Assembly: GCF_015832195.1 (NCBI RefSeq)
Contig: NC_052030.1
Span: forward strand, 12,977,439-13,041,438
Source of the DNA: Motacilla alba alba
Taxonomy: Eukaryota > Chordata > Aves > Passeriformes > Motacillidae
Direction of reading: 5' to 3'
Length of the DNA stretch: 64,000 nt
A program made the translations under genes and the position numbers. Each line of letters begins with the position of its first letter. Position 1 is the stretch's first letter. Shown one piece after another: positions 12,887 to 22,307 of this stretch. Below the pieces are notes generated by a model. That model ran no database searches. It saw only the letters and a program-made list of their open reading frames with translations, and had not been told where the DNA came from.

Positions 12887-14920
12887 GTAAAACTCATTCC
12901 TCCCCTTTGTTTGCTGGGTTTATTCCGAACAGGTGTCAAGGATGAAAGAAACTTAGAGTTTAACTAATTATGTAACAGTGAAATCGTTAATAAGTAACAG
13001 TTAATAAGTAACAGTTAAAAGCCTTAATTTCACAGAAAATGGCAGAATGTCCATCGGGTGGGTCTGGCTCACCGGGGTGGCTCTGAATTTCTGCTCTGGC
13101 CCGGGCTGAGCTGCCCGGGGGCTCCCGGGTGGGGCAGGGTCGCTGCAGTTCGTTCTGAGCTGTGGGACAGCCTGGGCTGCTGCAGCTCTGGGGAGAGAGC
13201 AGTGCTGCTCTGGTCCCCGGGCTGCAGCTGCCACCAGAGCAGGGCCAGGTCACCCAATTCCCAGTCACCTGCCGGTGGCAATGCCTTAATCACGTCATCT
13301 TTGCCCAGAAGGGTGATTGATTGGCATTTCAGCCTGGTGCAAAGGTTCCAGGTGTGCACCCTTCAGCCTGATCTCTGGTGGTGCAGCTGTTCCCCCTGCA
13401 CGTGTCCTCCCCAGCCCGTGGCTCTGTCCCATCAGGAGGTGTGTGCCATCACTCACAGCCAGAGCCAGACTGACACTGAGCCCTGGGAGCTTCTTCTGTT
13501 CCCAGTAAATGACAGCCCCCGAGCACGGTGCCACTAAGATTCATACTTTCCTGAAGTGAAATGATTTGTCACTTGCTAGCGCAGCCCCGGTGTTGATTTG
13601 ATCCCTTGTCCAACCATTTTGTGATTAAATGAGCAGTCAACAGATTGAGGAGGGGGCAGCTCCCCCTAAAGTGAATTTCTGATGTATTAGAGACAGTTTT
13701 TTGCCTAATGCGTGCTAATGCAAAAGTGCAAAATAATTCATAATGTGCACGAGAAGCAAACTAAAATGTGACTCTAACATCTGTGCCTTATTAAATAATA
13801 ACTTGAAAACTGGCATCAGATTATTCAGTATTGTTTTTATGACTGTTTCATCTCATTTCTCTTCTCTGCCTGCTGCCTATGTCCATCTCTGGTGGCAGCC
13901 TACAATTTCCACTCCTTTTAACACTGCACGTGGGCTCAGGCCTTTTGGCTGTACCTTTGTGCTTTCCAGGGACTAATTAGGAGTTCTCAGTGAATTGCTT
14001 TTTTCTGGGCATTTGCAGTTCCGAAGTGTTTAAAATTCCACTAAACTTGGAGCAACCAGGAGAAAGCCCTGAGCAGCAGGAGGCAGTTGTGCTCAGAAGG
14101 ATGGGATTTTGGCAGTGTGGGCGTGCACAGTGTGCCCCTGAGAAGACCCTGAGCTTCGATGCAGAGGAAGCTGTCCAGTCTCCTTCAGCTCATGGCATTT
14201 GTGATTTATTTTTTTTTTTTAAGACTTTTTCCATGAAGTTCTATTGCGTGTTTAAAGGCACTTGGTGATTTTTGGGAGGAATATTTCTCCAGGTAACCCT
14301 TGCCTATCTTTAGCAGAACCCCTGAGCATTTGTGACATTCAGGATTCCCAGGACAGGATGCAGAGCACAGCACCCACCCCAAGCTATTTTTCATCTGTGT
14401 CTTAGCAAGAAGTGTGAAATAAATGCTGTGCAATAATTGAATTTCTAGTTCACTGTCCTGTAGCAGTGCTGGCATTCAGGGATTGAGAACCATGGGCCAT
14501 TTCCTGGTTTTTAACTGCAAAAAGTGCCAGATCAGGAGCTCTGAGACCCATACTGACTGGCCAAATCTCATATCTGGAAACAGGTGGTCAGTGGATGGAT
14601 GCAAAGCTGTTCTTTTTAGGATAAAACCACTGAGAGCTGCCTGGAGCCGTTCAGCTGCCAGGCCCACAGCTGGCTCTGGGCTCCAGGAGCACCAGCAGAG
14701 CTTTCTCAGGCCCTGCACACTGACTGCCTCTGCAGATACACCCCCGTGCCCTGTAAAACTCTGTAAACTCTCAGGCTGGGACTGGTGCAGAGCAGGAAAC
14801 GGGGAGTCATGGTAATGGTTCATGATCCACTCCTTGCTGCTTTTGCCACCGCGTGTGCTCGGTCGTGAGCGTTTGCAGTCGGGTTTCCCTCTCTCACCGT
14901 GTGACAATCCTGTGTCCCAG
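12887..14920 (+). other. GLT1D1: GLT1D1 intron
   Basis: No exon was recognised. A short direct repeat of a 14-bp AT-rich unit (about 12988-13017) is followed by a GC-richer island near 13060-13540 and then AT-rich sequence. The open frames in the GC-rich part have no recognisable family. Confidence 0.85.
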
Positions 14921-15016
14921 GCATTGCTGCAGGCCCGGGCAGGGTCCATCTGTTCCTCCTGGTCTGTGGGCTCCGCAGAGTCAAGGACCCTCTGTATTTG
15001 GTGGAAGCTTTCTCAG
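14921..15016 (+). CDS. GLT1D1: GLT1D1 coding exon, start of the C-terminal Rossmann half
   Basis: Translates to (G)IAAGPGRVH followed by [20 protein letters not shown]. The second half is nearly the family consensus ([21 protein letters not shown]) and forms the first strand of the C-terminal GT-B half. The first eight residues are glycine- and alanine-rich and do not resemble the family linker, so that end is diverged. The acceptor is GTCCCAG ending at 14920 and the donor is GTCAGT at 15017. The exon is 96 nt and its phase matches both sides. Confidence 0.93.
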
Positions 15017-16040
15017 GTCAGTTCTGCCCGTCCTGGTTTGTCACTCGGTGCATTCTTCTGATGTTTGTAAGTTTGGCATGGGCTGTTTTATTCATTGCAG
15101 GAAACATCATCATATATTTACATTTAAAAAAGAAATTCTTATGTAACCATTGATCTGCTCAACACATTATTTCTGTGCCATGTCGTTTCCATCCCGCTGG
15201 GAATAACAGAGCATTCAAATCAAAGCAATATTTGATGGTTCTGCTTGCTGAGAAAACTGTTTTGCTGTTACATGCAATATTGATGGAAGACAAAAGAAAA
15301 TATCATCTACTTCAAAACAACTTTTTATCTGTCTGTCCCGTGGCTGGTGCATTGATTTGCATGTGTGCTAATTAATGCCATTGAAGCTGCAAACAAATTT
15401 TACCACCCGTTGTTCTGGCTCTGCTCAGGCTAGGCTGAAGTTTCCTCGTGGCACAAAAGGGAATGTTTTGTCAGGCTCTGTTTGTGTCTGTAAAAGGTTC
15501 AAGCATCCTGAGCTGGAAATTCTGCACTATTCGAGTGACTTTTACAGCCCTTGAAGCCTGGTGATGCTGAGGAACAAATGCAGTGTGGAGTGAGCTGCTC
15601 TGGTGTATTCTGGGTGCAGAGAGCAGCAGGTGTCTCCTGTGCACATCACTGAGTAACGATGGTAATGGCTGCAGTTACTGCCACACGTTCCTTGACACAG
15701 GAAAATATTCCAGTGATTTTGGCTCAGTGGCCAGAATCACTGCGTTACACGGAGCATTGTTCTCTTGAGTGATTCAAAATTAATATCTCAGCTGAGTTAA
15801 ATAACCCTTGAGTCAGAAGAGATTGCATGAAGCAGAAAGGCTAAAGACTAACTTTCAGATATGCTAATATTTGAATTCTGAGGAGTAATGTGAGGGCTGA
15901 GCATGGAATCTGGTGCACATTCAGTCTTTTAAGTAGCAATACAATATTTGTCTAATTCTTCTTTAATCGTGGAGCCATTTATACTGATTAAACAAGTAAT
16001 AACTTTTATTAATAAAACAGTTGTTCCTCTTCTGTTTCAG
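15017..16040 (+). other. GLT1D1: GLT1D1 intron
   Basis: Unique-looking AT-rich sequence. No repeat array or RNA gene was recognised. Confidence 0.87.
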
Positions 16041-16090
16041 ACTGGCACAGGAAGGATCCCAGTGTCCATCTGGGCATTATTGGACCTGCA
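16041..16090 (+). CDS. GLT1D1: GLT1D1 coding exon (50 nt)
   Basis: Translates to (D)WHRKDPSVHLGIIGPA, matching the family segment AWHQEEPNVHLVIVGPE, the second strand of the C-terminal half. The acceptor is GTTTCAG ending at 16040 and the donor is GTAAGT at 16091. It completes a split codon and ends in phase 0. Confidence 0.95.
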
Positions 16091-18224
16091 GTAAGTTGCT
16101 GCTGTAATTTTTATTTCTAAATATTTCCATTTCCCTCATCTGAGATACCTCAGCTCTCTTCCAAAGTGAACCTGGGTCAGAGGATTCCTGTGAGAGACAG
16201 GGAGCTCCAGCCCCAGACCTCGCAAAGGCTGCTCCCAGCAGTCTGAGCTGTGCCAGTGGTGCTGGAGTTCCAAAGCTCAGGATAATGAAGGGGCTCCCAG
16301 GCTTTTCCAGGAGGAGACACTGGGGCAGCCCAGCCCTGTTCTCACTGCTTCACTCCATCCCAGGCAGGAGTTCTGAACAGAAAAACCATCAAAGGACTTG
16401 GGTTTGACTCTTGGCCACTGTTGCTACACCTCTGGGGTTTTAGACACTCACAAACTGCTAAAATGTGTACTGCTGCAATGAAATACCAGCAATGCCCCTT
16501 TCAATAGGAATAACTCAGAAACGAGCCTATCAAATGATTTGAAAGGCAGCAGTTGCCATCTAGGAGAGGTTTTTCCCTCAGGAAAATGAGGATTTCAGTG
16601 CTGTGATCCCTGTTGTCACCTCTGCTCACGGGGAGCACTGGGTCCCTGGTCCATTCCCGGGCCTTGGTGCCAAGGCTGGGCTCAGACACAGTCACCAGCT
16701 GCTAATCAGCAGCTGCAGAAGGATGTCAGCTGCTGTCTGACACCAGCAGCACGGGCAGAGCTGGAGCCCACAAACCCAGCCCGGCTCCTTTTCCTTGTAG
16801 AACCTCAAACTGAGGGTTTCATCCATCCCCACGTCAGGATAATCTCAGAGCTCTGCCTCTGTCCTGGTTCCTGTGCTTCTGTGTGCTGCCTGTGGAACTT
16901 TGTGCTGAGGCTACAAAAGCAATTGCAGGGCTTTGAGAGGGAAATCAGAGATCCTGCTTGGAAAGGCAGCCTGCAGCCTTGGCTCAGGCAGGGAAAGGCC
17001 TGGGGAGGCAGCTGTGTCATGGGAAACAGACTCTCACTGCTGCTTGAGGGGACTAAAAGCCTCCCTGCTCATCTGGGTGATGGGTTCCTCTGTATCAGTC
17101 TCACCTCTGATTCATCTCCACGTGAGCCTGCAAACTTGCAGGCAATTTGCTTTACAAAAGAAACAAATACAGGCTCAGTAGGCGAATAAGAACAATTTCT
17201 CTGGTTTTCTCATTCAGTTTTATTCTTTGCAAATTTGGGGACATTGGATTTTATTGTTAAAAGCTGTTTTCACATTTTTGTTTTATCTGGGCTCTTTGCC
17301 ACGCTAATACACAAAATGATTGGAAGGGAACTGGTGTGGAAGGCAAATCTAGAGCAGGTGAAATGAAGCTGTGCTTTAGAGTCGAAAGATGCACTTGCTG
17401 CCTCCAGTGAGGATTTTATAAACGTTTTAGTTGTCTTTTTAAATTTGCTTCACTTTTTCATAAACGGATGTCTTTACAGACCAGAAATAACCCAGTGGCA
17501 GTGCACAGGCTGGATCAAGGGCTGAACCTCCTTAAAACATTTTAGAGCATATTTGTCTCATGGAACTAAAATGTTTCTAAAGGAAAAAATACATCTCAGC
17601 TCTATTGGTATTTAGCTGTACTCTTCTTATTCAGGTTGCTTCTCAAACCACAAAAATCTTCAGAAAATCAGTGCCACCATCTACGAAGCATGTAATTTTT
17701 ACTGTGAATATTAAAAGCCCATACAGTAAGAGTATATTAATTAAGAAGAGAAAGAACAAAGGCCCCTCTCTATTTCTGCTTTACCTCCATGAGGTGATCT
17801 ATTTGCTGCCGTAAGATTATACAGTATTTTCTGTATTTCTGTGTGTGATTGTCTCAGTGGTGCAATCGAGGTAATGCTGCAGGACTGAGGCCTGTGTTAT
17901 GTAAACCTTGCACCATTTGTCTCCCCTTCCAGCTTTCCTTTTGTTCATTCCTAGAATGAAATTTGGAACAGCAGCTAATTTTCAGCGGCTCCATATTCCA
18001 AGAATAGGAGCTTATGAAACTTAAAAAAAAACCCCAAAAAACAAAACAAAGTTAAGGCCACAAACTTTAAAGTTTTGTTTAAAGCATCCAGCTTCCTCTG
18101 GTGGCTGCTCTGGGTTCCCCGTGGCTGCAGGCAGTGCGGGGCACTGCTCCATCTCACAGCCCTGGGCTCTCTGCTGCTGGGGTGAAGGGGGCTCCTTCCC
18201 GTGCTGCTGCCCAAACCTCAGAGT

Positions 18225-19453
18225 CTGGGGACCCTCGGGGAGCTCCCCCTGTCCCCAGGGAGGGGACCCTCGGGGAGCTCTCCCTGTCCCCAGGGAGGGG
18301 ACACTCAGGGAGCTCCCCCTGTCCCCAGGGAGGGGACACTCAGGGAGCTCCCCCTGTCCCCAGGGAGGGGACCCTCGGGGAGCTCTCCCTGTCCCCAGGG
18401 AGGGGACCCTCGGGGAGCTCCCCCTGTCCCCAGGGAGGGGACCCTCGGGGAGCTCTCCCTGTCCCCAGGGAGGGGACCCTCGGGGAGCTCTCCCTGTCCC
18501 CAGGGAGGGGACCCTCGGGGAGCTCCCCCTGTCCCCAGGGAGGGGACCCTCGGGGAGCTCCCCCTGTCCCCAGGGAGGGGACACTCAGGGAGCTCCCCCT
18601 GTCCCCAGGGAGGGGACACTCAGGGAGCTCTCCCTGTCCCCATGGAGGGGACACTCAGGGAGCTCCCCCTGTCCCCAGGGAGGGGACACTCAGGGAGCTC
18701 CCCCTGTCCCCAGGGATGGGACCCTCGGGGAGCTCCCCCTGTCCCCAGGGAGGGGACACTCAGGGAGCTCCCCCTGTCCCCAGGGAGGGGACACTCGGGA
18801 TGCTCTTCCTGTCCCCAGGGAGGGGACACTCGGGATGCTCTCCCTGTCCCCATGGAGGGGACACTCAGGGAGCTCCCCCTGTCCCCAGGGAGGGGACACT
18901 CAGGGAGCTCCCCCTGTCCCCAGGGAGGGGACACTCAGGGAGCTCCCCCTGTCCCCAGGGAGGGGACCCTCGGGGAGCTCTCCCTGTCCCCAGGGAGGGG
19001 ACCCTCGGGGAGCTCCCCCTGTCCCCAGGGAGGGGACCCTCGGGGAGCTCCCCCTGTCCCCAGGGAGGGGACACTCAGGGAGCTCCCCCTGTCCCCAGGG
19101 AGGGGACACTCAGGGAGCTCTCCCTGTCCCCATGGAGGGGACACTCAGGGAGCTCCCCCTGTCCCCAGGGAGGGGACACTCAGGGAGCTCCCCCTGTCCC
19201 CAGGGATGGGACCCTCGGGGAGCTCCCCCTGTCCCCAGGGAGGGGACACTCAGGGAGCTCCCCCTGTCCCCAGGGAGGGGACACTCGGGATGCTCTTCCT
19301 GTCCCCAGGGAGGGGACACTCGGGATGCTCTCCCTGTCCCCATGGAGGGGACACTCAGGGAGCTCCCCCTGTCCCCAGGGAGGGGACACTCAGGGAGCTC
19401 CCCCTGTCCCCAGGGAGGGGACACTCAGGGAGCTCCCCCTGTCCCCAGGGAGG
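18225..19453. repeat. Large 35-bp GC-rich minisatellite, about 35 copies
   Basis: Units of exactly 35 bp with the core GGGGAGCTCCCCCTGTCCCC followed by AGGGAGGGGAC and a CCTCG or ACTCA variant. As 35 is not a multiple of three and the unit has no stop in any frame, long open frames appear on both strands. Variant units (with CATGG, GGATGC or GGGATGG) fall in the same order twice, exactly 490 bp apart, showing that a block of 14 units was duplicated. Confidence 0.97.
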
Positions 19454-20208
19454 ATCTCTGCACACTCCTCCAGCCCCTCACCTGCAGCACTCTGGTGGCA
19501 CTCTGACAGGACCCTGAGTGTCCCGAGACCTGCTCTCCCTGCAGAGCTGGAGCCTCAGACTGTGAAATGCTCCTGGCCCTTATTTCAGTCTGAGTTAACA
19601 TTTGTGTGGCATCAAAATAGAACTTTGGGGGAAAAGCTGAAAATAGTTTTATATAGGAATAGCAGTTGGGAAGTTCAGTTTGAAATAGAAAAAATACTTT
19701 TTAAAGCAGTTAAGCAAGGCTTTTATTTTTTGTATTCAGTAAGAATTGATTCCTTAGTTGAATTCCTTAATTGAATTTTTTCATTTATGAAGCCAAATTT
19801 TCATTAAATAAATAATTTTGTGTTCAAAGCATACAACCATAGTTATAAAATAAATCCAGACTTTTTACCAGGAGTGTTTTCTAAAACCCTTTGTGAGTGT
19901 TTTCTATCTCATAATCTGGAACAAAAACCAGCACCCAAACCCAAAATATTAATATACATTAAAAAGTCATGTTATTCCCTTCAAGCCATCATGTATCAAT
20001 CTAATGTAGTCAGTCAGCCTTCTTAAAAAGCTGAGCTCTGTTCTTTGTGTCTAGCTAAGGATTTTCGAGTTCTGTTTATTTCTTGTAATCATGCTAAATG
20101 AAAGCAGCAGACAGAGCAAAGCTTTGTAAATAAACCTGCTGGAGTTAATCACCAGCTTAGACAACTTCAACAACTGCAGCATGCCTTCCACTTCTGCTGG
20201 GGCTGGGA

Positions 20209-20720
20209 ATTTGTGTTTGTGATTTACTGGGAATCTTGTGTTTGTTATTTACTGGGAATCTTGTGTTTGTTATTTACTGGGGCTGGGAATCTTGTGTTTG
20301 TGATTTACTGGGAATCTTGTGTTTGTGATTTACTGGGAATTTTGTGTTTGTTATTTACTGGGAATCTTGTGTTTGTTATTTACTGGGAATCTTGTGTTTG
20401 TTATTTACTGGGGCTGGGAATTTTCTTATTTACTGGGAATTTTGTGTTTGTTATTTACTGAGGTTGGGAATTTTGTGTTTGTTATTTACTGGGGGTTAGA
20501 ATTTTGTGTTTGTTATTTACTGGGAATTTTGTGTTTATTATTTACTGAGGTTGGGAATTTTGTGTTTGTTATTTACTGGGGTTGGGAATTTTGTGTTTGT
20601 TATTTACTGGGGTTGGGAATTTTGTGTTTATTATTTACTGAGGTTGGGAATTTTGTGTTTGTTATTTACTGGGGTTGGGAATTTTGTGTTTGTTATTTAC
20701 TGGGGGTTAGAATTTCGTGT
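20209..20720. repeat. AT-rich minisatellite, 25/31-bp units
   Basis: About 19 units built on TTGTGTTTGTTATTTACTGG, alternating between a 25-bp form (followed by GAATC or GAATT) and a longer form with GGGTTGGGAATT. It lies in the same GLT1D1 intron as the 35-bp array, with opposite base composition. Confidence 0.92.
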
Positions 20721-21041
20721 GTGTTAGATTTCCACCAAGTCTTTCTGCCAGAGCTCGTGAGTAGCACCCACGTGAGTGTCTCAGTTTCCAGCCAGCTGCT
20801 CCCCGAGCCCCCTGGAGCCCATTTTCACCCAGTGAACACAGGGACAGTCCCTGGGCACAGCCCTGCCCTGCCCCTCACTCACCCAGGAGCTGGCACACCA
20901 GGCCTCTGACACAACTGAGTAACACATCTGTGGTATGGTTTTAAAGCTCAGCATTTTAAGTATTTTAGATTAAAAATGTGCTAAACTTTATTTATTTCTC
21001 TGGGTGTTTCAAACCTGACCTCTGTGTGTGCTCCTGTCCAG

Positions 21042-21085
21042 GTTGATCCAGTTTTCACCAGTGAAGTCCAGGAGAGAGTCAAAAG
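21042..21085 (+). CDS. GLT1D1: GLT1D1 coding exon (44 nt)
   Basis: Translates to VDPVFTSEVQERVK plus AG of an arginine codon. This matches the family segment EVDPVFTREVKAKVKR. The acceptor ends at 21041 and the donor is GTAAGG at 21086. Its trailing two bases join to the G that follows the acceptor of the next exon. They would join equally well to the in-frame upstream acceptors described at 21871-22186. Confidence 0.95.
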
Positions 21086-21357
21086 GTAAGGAGCTCTGTT
21101 CCCCTGCTCTGCTGAAGGAGGGCACTCGGCTGCCCCGTTAAATGTGAATATTCAAATGAGTGTCCTGCACAGCTCTGCGGGGCTGACAAGGCTGGTGGGG
21201 TCACTGGGCATGGAACACTCTCAGACCAGGTATTCCAGACACTGAACATTCTAGAATAAGCTGTACGTTGATGGTTTGGGTTAAATCCCATCTGATTGAC
21301 TCAATTTAGATTTATTATTGACAGAACTGGGAGGGTTTGGGCTGGCTGAAGGATCCC

Positions 21358-21742
21358 TGTTGCCGTGATATTTTATGAAAATCCTTTGCCAGGATTTTCT
21401 TCTCCTGAGAAGCTGAGCAGCCTCAGGAAGGAAATGCAAACAAGAACTCTCTGCTGCTGTGGGATGCAGCAGGTGCTGCCTTGGTTGGTCCATGGAGGTG
21501 TTTCTAATGAATGCCCAATCAAGGATGCAGCTGGCTCAGACTCTGCTCAGTCACAGCCTTTGTTATTCATTCCTTTCTGTTCCTGCCCAGCCTTCTGATG
21601 GATCCTTTCTCTCTGTTCTTTCAGTTTTAGTTTAGCATTTTTAATATAATATATATCACAATATAATAACTCAGCCTTCTGGAACATGGAGTCAAGATCC
21701 TCATCTCTTCCCTCATCCTGGGACCCTGCAAATCTCACAACA
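21358..21742 (+). mobile_element. Solo LTR of an endogenous retrovirus, copy 1
   Basis: 385 bp starting TG and ending CA, flanked directly by the 6-bp duplication GATCCC (21352-21357 and 21743-21748). It carries a CCAAT-like box and, further on, an AT-rich TATA-like segment, as expected of an LTR promoter read on the + strand. It shares high similarity with 59475-59951 and with the reverse strand of 36618-36994. No internal retroviral genes are present. A 6-bp duplication is typical of class II (ERVK-like) elements. It sits in a GLT1D1 intron in the sense direction. Confidence 0.9.
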
Positions 21743-21870
21743 GATCCCCCAGTTCCACCCTCCCAGCCATGGCAGGGACAGCCCCCAGCCCTGTCCGAGC
21801 TGGACACAGCCAGGGCTGGAGCATCCCACGTGCCCTGGGCAGCTGTTGGGTGCCCCCTGGCAGGGAGGGT

Positions 21871-22186
21871 TCCCCCAGCTCTCTGCAGGGCTGCTTTCCC
21901 TGTGGCTGCCTCAGCAGCTCTCTGCTCTTGCAGGGCTGCTTTCCCTGTGGCTGCCTCAGCAGCTCTCTGCAGGGCTGCTTTCCCTCTGGCTTTCTCAGCA
22001 GCTCTCTGCTCTCTGCAGGGCTGCTTTCCCTGTGGCTGCCTCAGCAGCTCTCTGCTCTTGCAGGGCTGCTTTCCCTGTGGCTGCCTCAGCAGCTCTCTGC
22101 AGGGCTGCTTTCCCTGTGGCTGCCTCAGCAGCTCTCTGCAGGGCTGCTTTCCCTGTGGCTGCCTCAGCAGCTCTCTGCTCTCGCAG
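21871..22186 (+). repeat. Minisatellite made of GLT1D1 splice acceptors
   Basis: Units of 39, 45 or 46 bp: GGCTGCTTTCCCTGTGGCTG, CCTCAGCAGCTCTCTGC, optionally TCTTG, then CAG. Each unit ends in a pyrimidine-rich stretch plus CAG/GG. The AGs end at 21888, 21933, 21972, 22018, 22063, 22102, 22141 and 22186. The last of these is the authentic acceptor of the following GLT1D1 exon, so the array includes it. From 22019 onward the array is open in the exon frame and encodes repeats of [13 protein letters not shown]. Confidence 0.93.
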
Positions 22187-22307
22187 GGCCCCCGGGGTGC
22201 ATGTGCTGCAGGAGCTGCCCCAGCAGGAGCTGCACGCTGCTCTCAGGAGCTGCCTGGCCCTGGTCAACAGCTCCATCTCCGAGGGCATGTCTGCTGCCAT
22301 CCTGGAG
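22187..22307 (+). CDS. GLT1D1: GLT1D1 exon with the GT4 E-x7-E signature
   Basis: Translates to (R)[19 protein letters not shown], then [20 protein letters not shown] and a final E. It contains the catalytic-site signature of GT4 enzymes, two glutamates seven residues apart (codons at 22281-22283 and 22305-22307), which contact the donor sugar in characterised relatives. The acceptor is CTCGCAG ending at 22186 and the donor is GTAAGG at 22308. At 121 nt it finishes a split arginine codon and ends in phase 0. The acceptor is the last member of a tandem array of near-identical acceptors. Upstream in-frame copies give possible exon extensions of 45, 84, 123 or 168 nt, all open. The shortest form is chosen because it alone matches the family length. 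Confidence 0.95.

Larger units (their letters stand above)
16091..21041 (+). other. GLT1D1: GLT1D1 intron with two large minisatellites
   Basis: This intron holds the 35-bp GC-rich array (about 18225-19453) and the AT-rich 25/31-bp array (about 20209-20720), listed separately. The rest is unique-looking. Long open frames here come from the arrays. Confidence 0.88.
21086..22186 (+). other. GLT1D1: GLT1D1 intron with solo LTR and acceptor-derived array
   Basis: Holds a solo LTR (21358-21742) in the same orientation as the gene and, directly before the next exon, a minisatellite whose last unit is the authentic splice acceptor (21871-22186). Almost half of this short intron is therefore repeat. 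Confidence 0.92.

Noticed and set aside
18101..19774. 557-residue open frame rich in proline and glycine on the + strand
   Set aside because: It is the 35-bp array read through. The same repeat gives open frames in several frames on both strands, and no flanking exon signals or known family are present.
20319..20909. Hydrophobic open frame of repeated FVIYWEFCVCYLLG that could look like membrane segments
   Set aside because: It comes from the AT-rich 25/31-bp array. The hydrophobicity reflects T-rich codons.
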